A stretch of DNA of 50,394 nucleotides from an uncultured Planctomycetaceae bacterium (GCA_937888715.1 CALARU010000198.1:1-50394), one strand, 5' to 3'; positions 8,456 to 17,593 are shown, counted from the first letter of the stretch. The notes: generated by a model not told the origin, from the sequence alone. Program-made: numbers and translations.

Positions 8456-9277
8456 ATGAATCAGCCCCCTGTAACAATACCCCGGAAATTCGAAGCCGGT
8501 CTCTTTGGTCTGCTTCTTTTTCAATCTTACTTTTTCGATTACGCACGCCCCATTGTCAACGCACTTACCCCGCCTGCGCCTCGTGGGTTACCCGGCTTTG
8601 GAGATTGGCTTCACGCACTAGCACCCATCTTTCTCGCCTTTATTCTGTTTAAGTTTTTCATGCGGGCCTTGGATCGTGGGGCGAAAATATCAATCACTCT
8701 GGTTGTTCTTTTTCTTTGCATCATGAGCCTAGGACAGGGAGTCCATCTCTCAGCAGATTCCGTCGATGGCAGAATGCAAATGCGACATACTGGACCATTG
8801 GATGTGGCGCCGGCGGATAACCCTGCTATCCAGCAACTCGGCGAAACCGTTCTCGAACTTTTTGTGCTTGTTTACAATTACGATGAAATCATTGGCCATT
8901 GGATCTGGTATGCGGCTCTCTATATTCTTCTCTTGTATTATGTGATTCATTGCATACAACCATCCACCAGCCCAAACCCACCTCTCAGCACTAAAATCTT
9001 GGCAGGGTTTTTCGTTGCTCCCCTGGGGCTTTTTTGGTTTTACGGTGGTGTCGAGGCTGGCGTATGGCAAGGTACCATCCTGCTTGCCTTCTCGTTTCTT
9101 CTTCTAATAGCCTTTAACTTTTTTTCTAGTGCAAAGTTGGATTTGAACGGATCTTGCCTGGTTGCATCTTTCCTTTTGACCGCAATTTTCATGGCCGCTT
9201 GGGGCGCTTACTTCAACGATATGCCAGGCGTTTGGGAGGTTTGGCTCCGCAATGTCAATCCTGAACAAATGAAATAA
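8456..9277 (+). CDS. Multi-pass membrane protein of unknown function
   Basis: This 273-aa protein has about seven hydrophobic segments (for example near residues 17-30, 54-70, 80-97, 155-175, 190-205, 212-230 and 235-255) and no motif I recognise. I chose ATG 8456; a TTG two codons earlier is possible. It follows the ABC transporter by 48 nt on the same strand, which suggests a transporter partner or an electron-transfer accessory of the upstream haem/copper protein; that is inference from position. Confidence 0.75.
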   Translation: MNQPPVTIPRKFEAGLFGLLLFQSYFFDYARPIVNALTPPAPRGLPGFGDWLHALAPIFLAFILFKFFMRALDRGAKISITLVVLFLCIMSLGQGVHLSADSVDGRMQMRHTGPLDVAPADNPAIQQLGETVLELFVLVYNYDEIIGHWIWYAALYILLLYYVIHCIQPSTSPNPPLSTKILAGFFVAPLGLFWFYGGVEAGVWQGTILLAFSFLLLIAFNFFSSAKLDLNGSCLVASFLLTAIFMAAWGAYFNDMPGVWEVWLRNVNPEQMK

Positions 9278-9380
9278 GCGTGCTTTCTTTAATCAATACA
9301 TTCTTGTTTCATCTTTCTTTATCAAGCTGATTTGATACGGAATTGAGCCTATTCAATGAACTCCAGATTATTGGGGAAAC

Positions 9381-10141
9381 ATGCGAATTCTTTCTGGCTT
9401 TTGTTTTGCGTTTAGCCTTGCGACTGCCTTTATGCAGATGCGCAAACAGCTAAAGAAGAAATTATCAACCTAGGCCCTTGGATTAAAATCTAACTGGTTT
9501 CAATTCCGCAGGGGAAATTTATGATGGGTTCTCCTCTTTCAGAACCGGGCCATAAGGATGATGAACTCCAGCATCAGGTTGTTTTCTCTAGGCCCTATTT
9601 CATTGGGAAGTATGAAGTAACCCAAGAACAATGGGAAGCTGTAATGGGGGATAATCCTAGTCAAACAAAGGGCGCTAAGTTGCCTGTCACGAATATTTCT
9701 TGGTTTGATTGCCAGAACTTTATCAGCAAGTTGAATGAGAAGGCCGATGGTAATTATCGGTTGCCTACCGAAGCAGAGTGGGAATATGCGTGTCGATCTG
9801 GTGCGAAATCTGCATATAGCGTTGGGGATAAAATCACGAAGAATGATGCTAATTATGAAAATGTTAAGGGCGGTGTAAAACCAGTGGGTAATTATAAGCC
9901 CAACGCCTTTGGTTTGTACGATATGCATGGCAATGTCTGGGAGTTTTGTTCTGATTGGTATGGTGCATATTCCGCAGGTAAATCTTTAGATCCGATGGGG
10001 GTTAAGAATGGCCGCGATCATGTGTTGCGAGGCGGTTCTTTTTTTGTTGATGGCCTTTTACTTCGTAGCTCAACCCGGGATTTCGTCGCACCGGATTTTC
10101 ATAATGTTGTGATTGGCTTCCGTCTTGCAAAATCCAATTGA
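9381..10141 (+). pseudogene. SUMF1-domain protein with broken N-terminus
   Basis: The SUMF1 core is intact from ATG 9521 to 10141 (206 aa) with L-P-T-E-A-E-W-E-Y, G-N-V-W-E-F-C-S-D-W-Y and V-L-R-G-G-S-F-F. But the family's usual beginning (I-P-Q-G-K-F-M-M-G-S-P) extends upstream in the same frame to an in-frame TAA at 9491-9493, before which the frame still reads sensibly (A-K-E-E-I-I-N-L-G-P-W-I). Further upstream a signal peptide starting at ATG 9381 (M-R-I-L-S-G-F-C-F-A-F) lies in another frame, so one frameshift near 9430 and one nonsense codon separate it from the core. No SD is seen before 9521. The active-site cysteines of true formylglycine generators are absent. Either a recent pseudogene or two sequencing errors. 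Confidence 0.75.
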
Positions 10142-10241
10142 GCCTCATTGCTTCTCGTTAATAGAGATTAGTTTTGCGCTAAAGGTAAATAAATGATTGC
10201 AGAAGTGGTAAGGCATTTGACTTAGTTGAGTTTGTTTAAAT

Positions 10242-10280
10242 TATATCAAGGAGCCAGATTTTCTCCGGCTCCTTGATATA
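10242..10280. terminator. Hairpin terminator between convergent genes
   Basis: Arms 10242-10255 and 10267-10280 form a perfect 14-bp stem with an 11-nt loop. It lies between the SUMF1 frame (ends 10141, plus) and the DUF1559 gene (ends 10306, minus). The minus-strand exit is T/A rich, so it probably ends DUF1559 transcription and may act both ways. Confidence 0.8.
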
Positions 10281-10305
10281 GTCGCAAGTTATTAAACGTA
10301 ACTGA

Positions 10306-11253
10306 TTAGGGCAGTGAGCTGGTAACTTCGCCGCCGGAATGGCTGGCAAGGTTTCGGTATAAGTTCAAATCGATTGCTTGAGCTATAAACTTGACGCTTC
10401 CATCTGCAAAAGCAAAGTTACCGCCCCCGGTATGCCTACTTCGGAATGAATAAACATTAGGCCAATCGCCGGGATTATTGAATCCTGGTTGCCCGGTAAC
10501 TAGCGCATTATTAAGAGGAATTGCGCAAGTTCCTGTGGCATAGTTAGAACGAACCCATCCGCAGTGAGTATTAATATCCATTAAGTCTTCGCCAATCATC
10601 ATGGTATTGCTAGTTCCATCTGCGATTTTGCTTAGTTGAAGTGCTCGGGTATTGTCTGAGCGGTAGAAAATACCGTTGCCGACATCTAGGCCGTTGTTGT
10701 TTCCTGTGGGCCCGGTATTTTGGAAACTTCCCCAGGCCCAGTTATTGCCTGCAACGCCCTTATAGTTTGTAGGGCCTGTTCCAGAACCAGTGCTGCCGTT
10801 GGCTCGGTTCCTGCTTATATTTCCGCCGCCCGGGTCGCTAGGGCATACGTAGGATTTAATAACAGTGGCTTGCATAGCTGCCAAGCTATTAAAGGTTGGA
10901 ACACTAGCGGCAGCGGTGGTTGGCCCAATGCTATCTTGGCCAAGCTTGCTGAAAAGGGCAGCCTGTTCAATGTAAGGAAGGATTCGCACAAGCCAGCTCC
11001 AAGAGCGATCACCATCACCGTAACCATAAGTGTTAGAACTTAAATTGTAGGGGATTTGGTTTTGCGAATCTTGAAAGCCGTGAACTGCAAGGGCGATTTG
11101 CTTGAGGTTGTTTGTGCAGCTCAAGCGAGCAGAAGCTTCGCGGACTTTTTGAACAGCGGGTAATAGAAGGCCTATCAAAATGGCAATGATAGCAATTACT
11201 ACCAGTAATTCGATAAGGGTAAATCCCTTGATTCTTTGACTTGACTTAAACAT
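10306..11253 (-). CDS. DUF1559 pilin-like protein (prepilin N-terminus, H-X9-DG C-terminus)
   Basis: This 315-aa protein begins with a type IV prepilin leader: K-G-F-T-L-I-E-L-L-V-V-I-A-I-I-A-I-L, with cleavage expected after the Gly before Phe and a membrane helix to about residue 32. The C-terminal signature H-T-G-G-G-N-F-A-F-A-D-G matches the H-X9-DG motif typical of planctomycete DUF1559 proteins. These are highly multiplied in the phylum and are thought to be surface or pseudopilus-like proteins. GAGGTG precedes the ATG. The lipoprotein gene lies 55 nt upstream on the same strand, and the strong hairpin at 10242-10280 closes the unit. Confidence 0.94.
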   Translation of the reverse strand: MFKSSQRIKGFTLIELLVVIAIIAILIGLLLPAVQKVREASARLSCTNNLKQIALAVHGFQDSQNQIPYNLSSNTYGYGDGDRSWSWLVRILPYIEQAALFSKLGQDSIGPTTAAASVPTFNSLAAMQATVIKSYVCPSDPGGGNISRNRANGSTGSGTGPTNYKGVAGNNWAWGSFQNTGPTGNNNGLDVGNGIFYRSDNTRALQLSKIADGTSNTMMIGEDLMDINTHCGWVRSNYATGTCAIPLNNALVTGQPGFNNPGDWPNVYSFRSRHTGGGNFAFADGSVKFIAQAIDLNLYRNLASHSGGEVTSSLP

Positions 11254-11308
11254 GAAAGCACCTCACGAAATGAGAAAGAAAAAAAAAGAAGATTGAAAGG
11301 ATTCCAAT

Positions 11309-11758
11309 TTATTTTGTCACTTTTAGTTCGTAATTGCTTGGTGGCGCATTCGCCTTAACTTCAACAGAAAGTGGCGTTGAATCTTTGGAGCTATACTTTC
11401 CGCTAATTAGTTGTTTGGGTGTTGAGTAAGGGTCTTTTGGGTTTGTAGGTTCGGAGTAGTTAACTGTGACTTTATACCAGCCTTCAGGAATACCGGGTTT
11501 GCCACTGAAATTAAGGGTGTACTGCCCGGTCTCGGATACCGAGGCTACTGCAATTGACTTGGCCGTATTGCCCTTGGAAGAGTCTGGGTGAAAATTGATG
11601 ATAGCTGTTTTGGTTTTGTCGGTGGAGATAGGTTTATCGTCGAGAAGTAGTTGCCCGGAGACGGGAGGCAGATTTGGGGTGCTGCAACCTACAAATAAAA
11701 GTATGAAAACCATAAACATTGAGAGAAGATAAGGGAATTTTAAAGGGAAAGAATTCAT
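11309..11758 (-). CDS. Small lipoprotein paired with DUF1559 protein
   Basis: This 149-aa protein has a lipoprotein signal: hydrophobic stretch to L-L-F-V-G-C with the lipidated Cys near residue 25. It continues with P-P-V-S-G-Q-L-L-L-D-D-K-P, the start of a beta-sandwich of the carboxypeptidase-regulatory/transthyretin-like type often seen beside DUF1559 genes in planctomycetes. It is probably anchored in a membrane facing the periplasm. No enzyme motif is visible. It sits immediately upstream of the DUF1559 gene and is likely co-transcribed. Confidence 0.85.
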   Translation of the reverse strand: MNSFPLKFPYLLSMFMVFILLFVGCSTPNLPPVSGQLLLDDKPISTDKTKTAIINFHPDSSKGNTAKSIAVASVSETGQYTLNFSGKPGIPEGWYKVTVNYSEPTNPKDPYSTPKQLISGKYSSKDSTPLSVEVKANAPPSNYELKVTK

Positions 11759-11995
11759 TGAGGTGACTCATGTATAGGAGTAATTAACTAATCACAGCAT
11801 TTAAGAATAAATTTAAAAATTATTAAAAGCAAGTGAGAAAGGGGGGATTTTTTATTTATCTTCGAATTGCGCTGCCTTTAAATTTGGGTTGCTAGCATGG
11901 GCATTTTGCCACCTATAATAAATATATATTTTGTTGCGCCCCGCTTGCTTTATTGCTTGTGCCAAATGCATTGTTTGTTTGCAGGAGAGATTTAT

Positions 11996-12169
11996 ATGGA
12001 TACTTTTGAAAATGCCTCGCCACCCCATGAGCAACCTGAAAAAGTTCTCGCCAAATGCTGGGAATGTGGCGAAGTGAAAATGTGCTTTGAACATATCGTT
12101 TGTTGTACCGGTACTCGTTTTCATACATGTCCTGCCTGCAGAATTCTCATTAATCAGAAGGCTTCATGA
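11996..12169 (+). CDS. 57-aa zinc-ribbon protein
   Basis: ATG 11996 is preceded by AGGAGAG at 11983-11989, which argues against the longer frame starting at 11897. The protein carries two CxxC knuckles (C-W-E-C and C-P-A-C) separated by about 20 residues, plus C-F-E-H and C-C between them, so it could bind one or two zinc ions. Its stop overlaps the deaminase start by ATGA, implying coupled translation. No family is recognised. It may be a small adaptor for the deaminase or an RNA/DNA-binding ribbon. Confidence 0.75.
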   Translation: MDTFENASPPHEQPEKVLAKCWECGEVKMCFEHIVCCTGTRFHTCPACRILINQKAS

Positions 12170-12618
12170 ATAATCTTGATCATGAATTCTTTATGAGGCG
12201 GGCCATCGAACTTGCTTTGAATGTTCCCAATGTTCCTTTTGGTGCCCTGATCGTAAATCGTGACACCGACGAAATTCTCGCTGAAGGTTGGAACAAAACC
12301 AATATTAATCCAACATGGCATGGCGAAATCGATGCAATCAACCAACTTGCATTGCATCATAATTCTGCTGATTATTCAAAACTCGTTTTGTACACAACCG
12401 CCGAGCCTTGCCCCATGTGTCAGGCTGCAATTCTTTGGGCAGGTATTGGCATGGTGGTGTTTGGCACTTCGATAAGATTTTTACAGAGCAATGGCTGGCA
12501 TCAGATTGATATTCTTGCGGATGAAGTAGTTCGCCGTAGTCCTCATTGGCGTTGTGAACTGATAGGTGGCGTTTTGGAAAAAGATTGCAACGCCCTTTTT
12601 CAATCATGTAATGGATGA
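12166..12618 (+). CDS. Nucleoside/nucleobase deaminase (CMP/dCMP deaminase fold)
   Basis: This 150-aa protein carries the zinc-dependent deaminase motifs: H52-G-E54 (zinc ligand and proton shuttle) and P81-C82-P-M-C85. The W-H-G-E-I-D-A-I-N stretch is closer to guanine/cytosine deaminases than to the tRNA-editing TadA, where H-A-E is usual, but the exact base cannot be assigned. Length is normal for the family. It is coupled to the zinc-ribbon gene by a 4-nt overlap, and the RNase H-like gene follows 59 nt later. Confidence 0.9.
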   Translation: MNNLDHEFFMRRAIELALNVPNVPFGALIVNRDTDEILAEGWNKTNINPTWHGEIDAINQLALHHNSADYSKLVLYTTAEPCPMCQAAILWAGIGMVVFGTSIRFLQSNGWHQIDILADEVVRRSPHWRCELIGGVLEKDCNALFQSCNG

Positions 12619-12677
12619 GTATGATTGATAGATTAAGCCATGCTGATCTTAAAAATATTTAGCGGGTTATATCTGTT

Positions 12678-13469
12678 ATGCCTCAATTTGAACGCTACCT
12701 AGGAATTGATTATTCCGGGGCCCAAACGCCTGTGAATAGCCTGCCTGGCTTGCAAGTTTATGAAGCAACTCTTAAGCGACTTCCCTACGAAATAAAAGTT
12801 TCTCAAGGCGCGCCTGGGTATCCCAAGAAAAAGTATTGGTCACGCAAGGGCATTGCAGAATTTCTCGCCCGTGAACTTCAAGAGGGGCCTTGCACCCTTG
12901 TTGGAATCGACCATGGGTTTTCTTTTCCTCTTTCTTATTTTAACGAACATTCCCTGCCACATGATTGGCATAAATTCTTAGATGATTTTCAACAACATTG
13001 GCCTACTGATTTGGATCATATGAAAGTTGATTTTATTCGTAACGGCATCGAGGGGAATGGGCGCGCGCGCATGGGGAATTCCCGTTGGCGCAGGTTAGCA
13101 GAGCAGCGCTGTGGTGCAAAATCGGTCTTTCATTTTGATGTGCAGGGATCGGTTGCTAAATCCACTCACACAGGGTTACCCTGGTTGCGATTTTTACGCC
13201 AGCAATTGGGAACACGATTACACTTCTGGCCTTTTGATGGTTGGCAACCCGTTAAAGGTAAGTCGGTCATAGCTGAGGTTTACCCTTCTTTATGCAACCA
13301 GAATTATCCCAACAAAGGTGTTAGTTCACATCAGCATGATGCCTATTGTGTAGCAAGGTGGATGAGGCAGAGTGATTTGGCAGGCGATCTATCAGGATTT
13401 TTTCAACCTGAATTAAGCTCATCTGAAAGCAAGCAAGCGATCTTGGAGGGCTGGATTCTAGGGTTGTGA
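12678..13469 (+). CDS. RNase H-fold protein resembling DUF429
   Basis: This 263-aa soluble protein starts with a beta-hairpin motif Y-L-G-I-D-Y-S-G-A, followed by V-G-I-D-H-G-F-S-F-P, A-E-V-Y-P-S-L and H-Q-H-D-A-Y-C-V-A-R-W. This series of acidic motifs is the pattern of DUF429-type predicted nucleases of the RNase H superfamily, with D10, D75 and the late D as candidate metal ligands. No biochemical role is known to me for this subfamily. It follows the deaminase on the same strand. The family assignment is by motif pattern only. Confidence 0.65.
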   Translation: MPQFERYLGIDYSGAQTPVNSLPGLQVYEATLKRLPYEIKVSQGAPGYPKKKYWSRKGIAEFLARELQEGPCTLVGIDHGFSFPLSYFNEHSLPHDWHKFLDDFQQHWPTDLDHMKVDFIRNGIEGNGRARMGNSRWRRLAEQRCGAKSVFHFDVQGSVAKSTHTGLPWLRFLRQQLGTRLHFWPFDGWQPVKGKSVIAEVYPSLCNQNYPNKGVSSHQHDAYCVARWMRQSDLAGDLSGFFQPELSSSESKQAILEGWILGL

Positions 13470-13516
13470 TTATTTCTTACCTTATATAAGAAGATTTAAA
13501 GCATTTGTTTTAAGGG

Positions 13517-16063
13517 TTAATCATTCCAGATGAGAATTTCGGAGACGCCGCTGCGGGCTTTACCTGCGTGAGTGAAAACAACCCTAACCTTGCTAGCTTT
13601 CACGGGGGTAAAGGTAATTTGGTTAAACTGTCCGCCTATCGGTTTTTCAGGAAGCTTTTTGGAAGAGAGCACTTCTTTCCATTCTGAACCATTCCAGAAT
13701 TGAACTTCGTAATTAGTGGGGGGTTGGACACCGCCACGATCATCATAGATCGCAAGTTCGATTTTATTGAAAGACTTATCGGCGCCAAAATCGACCTCAA
13801 GCCAGTCGGAAGAGTTTGGGGATTCGTAACTAGTCCAGCGGTTGGTGGGGGATGGGAGGAAATTGGTTTTGCCATCGATTGCAGAGGCAGGTTTGCCGCC
13901 AAAGCGGTCGGCATATGAAGCAGAAGCTTTAGGGAAGGGAAGGTTGCCTGGGTTAAAAGCAATATTGCCTGGCGGGTTGATTGGTTGCGTGATTGGAAGG
14001 AGAGAGTCGCCCCAGATTTCAATTTCGGAGAGCCCTGCCTTGGCGTTTACTGGGTGATGAAGCGTGAGTCGAATTTTGGAAAGTTCCATTTCGGGGAAAG
14101 TAATGGTATTGGCTTTTCTGCCCACGGGTTTACCTGTGGAAAGAGTTTGGTTCGGGATGGGTAGCCAAGAGTTATTGGCCCAATATTCCAGGGTGAGTTG
14201 AGAAGGTGGTGTAACATTTTTGCCATCATCGAGAAGATAAAGTTTAACGGAATGTACTTTGCGTTTGCTGCCCAGATCGATGGAGACCCAGTCGGTTGGG
14301 TTGGGTGAACCTTCGCAGGTCCAGCGGTTGGGCGGGGAAATATGGTACCAGTAATTTCCATCGATAAGTTTTGAAATAGGGGTTTTGGGATTCACAAAAG
14401 AAGAGTTTAATCTGGGGTAATAATCGCCATCGTTATTGACTGCATAATTGACCTGGGCAAGATTAGATTTGATAGCGTTTTTTTCGAGCAATGGGAGTTT
14501 AGCAGAAAGCGGGACAAGATCTGTGCTGCTAGCGATTTCCTTGCCATTGGCAAACAGCCTGAGGCCCTTGCCTTTGTTATAGCGACTCCCATCCTTATCC
14601 CAAATAATGCTAATAAGATGATCTTTATAGGGTACATCAGAGAGGGCGAAGTAATGCCAAGATGTGGGGGCCAGAGGTTTGACTTCGAGGGTGTTGTCAT
14701 CGCGTGGGATGATACCGATCAAGCCGGTGATTAGAAGATCGTTGAAGGAGGAATGAAAATAGTGTTCGCTATGGTTATAGCCATCATGCCCTTCGAAGGA
14801 ACCTGTGTCAGGATTGCAGGCCTCGGCGAGGTATGGGAGGCCATTTTTTCGATGGGTTTTGGAAAAGGTTTTGAAGAGTTCAAAGTAATCAGAGGAGTTG
14901 ACGATAGTTTGGGGATAGTTTTGCAGGAGGTTTGCCATGGCTTTGAGGGTTTGGCTAGTTGCGTAGGGCCAAGATTGTCCGCTCCACCAGCAGCAAGATT
15001 TTTTGAGAAGGAACATGGGATCATTTCGTTCGACGGTGCTGGGGCCGAAAGGCGCTTTAAACCCTTCTGAATCAAGTAGTTTTTTCCATGCTACTTCGTA
15101 ACCTTTGTTGGCATCGGGCAGATTGAATTGCCAGGGGATATAGCCGATGAGTTCTCTGCCATATTCGCTTCCTGCATATTTTCCTGATTGGTAGGTGAGT
15201 GTAAGGGCGTTGGTTTTAAAACCATCGGCTTCTTCCTCGCGTTGGGAAAGAGGGAAGAAAAATTTTCGTTTAGGGTCCCAAAGTTGTTTTTGCAGATTAT
15301 CCTTGATGCCTTCTGCTTTGGTGCGAAAAAGGGCGGAGGTGTTTTTATCGTTTGCGAGTTCTGCAATTTTGGCGATGGCGATTGCATCAGCGTACATATA
15401 GGAATTGATGGTGGGCCTGAATGCTGGAGCCCCTCGTAGGATATCTTTTGATTGCCTGCTGTTGATGTTGAATTCCATGCCATCATCGTGGCCATTTTGC
15501 CAGAAGAGTCCGATTTGGGGGGAGAAGAATCGTTTTTCCCAGCCTTCGTGATTAGTTTTCAGGCTGGAAAGAAGGTCGTTAATGAAGGCAAGGTTTGGGT
15601 GGATTTGGTGAGTGGCCCAGACGGAATCAGCAAGCCAGGTGCTGTAGTTTCTGGGTTGAGCGCCCGGGGTTTTAAGCCAGTAGCGGCAATAATCCTGGGA
15701 ATATCGGTTATTGCGGAGCCAGCGGGCTTCATAAAGTTGATGTCCTGCGGGGCAAGAGATTGCGCCGTAGGTGCCCGACCAAAAAGGGCGGTCGATGAAT
15801 TCGGTGAAGGAGTAGCCTGAGTTTGGAGAACCGTAGGTAAGGTGTTTAGTCAGGAGTTCCCAGCGATAATAGTAGGTGGTTTGAATTTCAGAATCGGGGC
15901 ATTCGAAGAAAGGGATGTTGGATTTGTACCAGTCCCAATCTTTGTTGTCCCAGAAGGTTTCTTTTTCGAGTAGCTCTTGTTTGGGAAGCAAAGAGTTTTG
16001 TGCCAAGGCTGGTGAAACGAAGGCAAGGATAAAAGCGATTGCGAAAGGGAAAAGGTTATTCAT
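13517..16063 (-). CDS. Secreted MGH1/GH63-like glycoside hydrolase with two discoidin domains
   Basis: This 848-aa protein has a signal peptide (residues 1-22, ending A-L-A-Q). Residues about 60-500 form an (alpha/alpha)6 glycosidase with W-L-A-D-S-V-W, G-H-D-D-G-M-E-F, G-P-S-T-V-E-R-N-D-P and C-C-W-W-S-G-Q-S-W-P-Y, as in mannosylglycerate hydrolase / GH63-type enzymes; D and E in those motifs are the likely acids. Two F5/8 type C (discoidin) carbohydrate-binding domains occupy about 560-695 and 715-848, each with an N-R-W-T ... D-W core. It probably cleaves an alpha-linked sugar from a polysaccharide outside the cytoplasm. It stands alone on the minus strand, convergent with the RNase H-like gene. 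Confidence 0.87.
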   Translation of the reverse strand: MNNLFPFAIAFILAFVSPALAQNSLLPKQELLEKETFWDNKDWDWYKSNIPFFECPDSEIQTTYYYRWELLTKHLTYGSPNSGYSFTEFIDRPFWSGTYGAISCPAGHQLYEARWLRNNRYSQDYCRYWLKTPGAQPRNYSTWLADSVWATHQIHPNLAFINDLLSSLKTNHEGWEKRFFSPQIGLFWQNGHDDGMEFNINSRQSKDILRGAPAFRPTINSYMYADAIAIAKIAELANDKNTSALFRTKAEGIKDNLQKQLWDPKRKFFFPLSQREEEADGFKTNALTLTYQSGKYAGSEYGRELIGYIPWQFNLPDANKGYEVAWKKLLDSEGFKAPFGPSTVERNDPMFLLKKSCCWWSGQSWPYATSQTLKAMANLLQNYPQTIVNSSDYFELFKTFSKTHRKNGLPYLAEACNPDTGSFEGHDGYNHSEHYFHSSFNDLLITGLIGIIPRDDNTLEVKPLAPTSWHYFALSDVPYKDHLISIIWDKDGSRYNKGKGLRLFANGKEIASSTDLVPLSAKLPLLEKNAIKSNLAQVNYAVNNDGDYYPRLNSSFVNPKTPISKLIDGNYWYHISPPNRWTCEGSPNPTDWVSIDLGSKRKVHSVKLYLLDDGKNVTPPSQLTLEYWANNSWLPIPNQTLSTGKPVGRKANTITFPEMELSKIRLTLHHPVNAKAGLSEIEIWGDSLLPITQPINPPGNIAFNPGNLPFPKASASYADRFGGKPASAIDGKTNFLPSPTNRWTSYESPNSSDWLEVDFGADKSFNKIELAIYDDRGGVQPPTNYEVQFWNGSEWKEVLSSKKLPEKPIGGQFNQITFTPVKASKVRVVFTHAGKARSGVSEILIWND

Positions 16064-16165
16064 AAAATCGATCCAATGTAAATCGTTTGGTAGTGAGGCA
16101 TGTCAAAAAACATCGTAGTTCATTCGTGATAAAAATCTACTTTATTTGATCGATCAATTGAGATT

Positions 16166-17497
16166 TCATTCGGTGCGGATCACACGCTTGATATCAATAG
16201 GTTTGATAAACGCATCAGCCTTGATGGGGCTTGCAAAAATCTTTGTAAGAATGTCAGGGTTTTTGATCACCTTACCAAAGGGGATAAAGTTAAGGTTATC
16301 CACAGTCGGGGAGCCGAGGAAGATGACAAAGGTACCCGATGCTGAATCATTTTGAAGCAATGCAATGGTGCCAGCAGTTGGGGGAACCTTGGAGGGTGGG
16401 ATTTTTTTGATGTCGGCATCTGTAGCTTGTTTAGTATTCCAAGAGTTATTGGTTCTGGCGCCAATCCATCCAGATTTTAAGTTTTGATCATGGACATGTC
16501 CAAGGTGAAATTGCCCGCTATGATACCCACCATCAAGAGCGATACTAAGGAAAAGGGAAGTTGCCTGCGGTGCGGTTTTTGAATCAAGCACGACATCAAA
16601 ATCACCAAGATCTGTTTGAATGGTGGCTTTGGGGCTTTCACCAAGTGGAGCGTTCCGCCATTGAAACTTGGGGAGTTTTGTAGGATCGAATGCGGTCAAA
16701 TGAGCAAGATCTAGGGGTTGTCTGTTGCGAGGTCGTTGATAACGCCATTTGAAGTCATCAAAAACTTCTTTGCAAAGTGCAGCAAGGATAGGGTCGTAGG
16801 CAATTAATTTTTCGCGGGTTCGTATATCGTTATGAAGAGCATCGGGAGGGGCGTTATCATCGAACCAGCATTGAACGCCTTCGGCCCAATATTCTGAATG
16901 ATTGGTAGCTGCGTAAGTGTTTTTCCATAAACCTCGATCGATAGCGGATTGAAAGGCCAGGCGAAGCCTTGGGTCAAAAGTTGGATCAGTTTTATTTAAG
17001 CCAGTGCCGTGGATTGCATGGGCAAATTCATGGATGAATATATTTTCGTTGGGATAGGGATCGCGATCGAAGCCAAGAAGGTTTTCTTCGCCACAACTTA
17101 CTGCGGGGTTGCTGGGGGTTGCACCTAAACCACGCGCCCGTCGATCCCAGAATAATTTTGGGGTAAGTTTTGAGTGCTCGGGCACATCCGTTGTGTATTC
17201 GTTTGCAGCCATTACTGCTACCCGGACATGGGTGTTTTTCATGGCTTGGACAATATCTTTGCGATGCCCGAGCATTTGTCTGACAATCCAGGCAGCTTCA
17301 TCTAGGGCGTTGTTGGAAACATTTTTAGAACCGATAACGGGTAGCCCTAATGCGTTGGTGTACTTTTGATAAAAGTTATCAAGCTTGTTTTCGCTGCGAA
17401 TATTGTCGGGCAGGGTGTAGGGTGTGGAGTCTTGTGCCTGGGAGTAAGTGGCGAGACAAAAGGGGATTGAGATTAGGAGATATCTGAGAGTAGCCAT
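16166..17497 (-). CDS. Secreted zincin-like protease fused to a cyclophilin domain
   Basis: I start at ATG 17497 (443 aa) because it begins a normal signal peptide (M-A-T-L-R-Y-L-L-I-S-I-P-F); a frame start at 17539 adds 14 polar residues. Residues 30-255 contain H156-E-F-A-H160 and a downstream Y-W-A-E206-G, the zinc site of a gluzincin-like peptidase. Residues about 290-443 resemble a cyclophilin peptidyl-prolyl isomerase: T-D-L-G-D-F-D-V-V-L, A-P-Q-A-T-S-L-F, and S-G-T-F-V-I-F-L-G-S, though several isomerase active-site residues appear altered. A plausible role is clipping or refolding exported proteins. The direction matches the upstream glycosidase gene at 13517-16063, about 100 nt away. 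Confidence 0.85.
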   Translation of the reverse strand: MATLRYLLISIPFCLATYSQAQDSTPYTLPDNIRSENKLDNFYQKYTNALGLPVIGSKNVSNNALDEAAWIVRQMLGHRKDIVQAMKNTHVRVAVMAANEYTTDVPEHSKLTPKLFWDRRARGLGATPSNPAVSCGEENLLGFDRDPYPNENIFIHEFAHAIHGTGLNKTDPTFDPRLRLAFQSAIDRGLWKNTYAATNHSEYWAEGVQCWFDDNAPPDALHNDIRTREKLIAYDPILAALCKEVFDDFKWRYQRPRNRQPLDLAHLTAFDPTKLPKFQWRNAPLGESPKATIQTDLGDFDVVLDSKTAPQATSLFLSIALDGGYHSGQFHLGHVHDQNLKSGWIGARTNNSWNTKQATDADIKKIPPSKVPPTAGTIALLQNDSASGTFVIFLGSPTVDNLNFIPFGKVIKNPDILTKIFASPIKADAFIKPIDIKRVIRTE

Positions 17498-17593
17498 AGG
17501 AGGTCTCTTGGGTGGTAAAAAGAGGAACCCTAACTTCATGATAATGTTACATTATAAATTTTGGAGCAGGAGAGTGATTGGCAATTGAATCAT

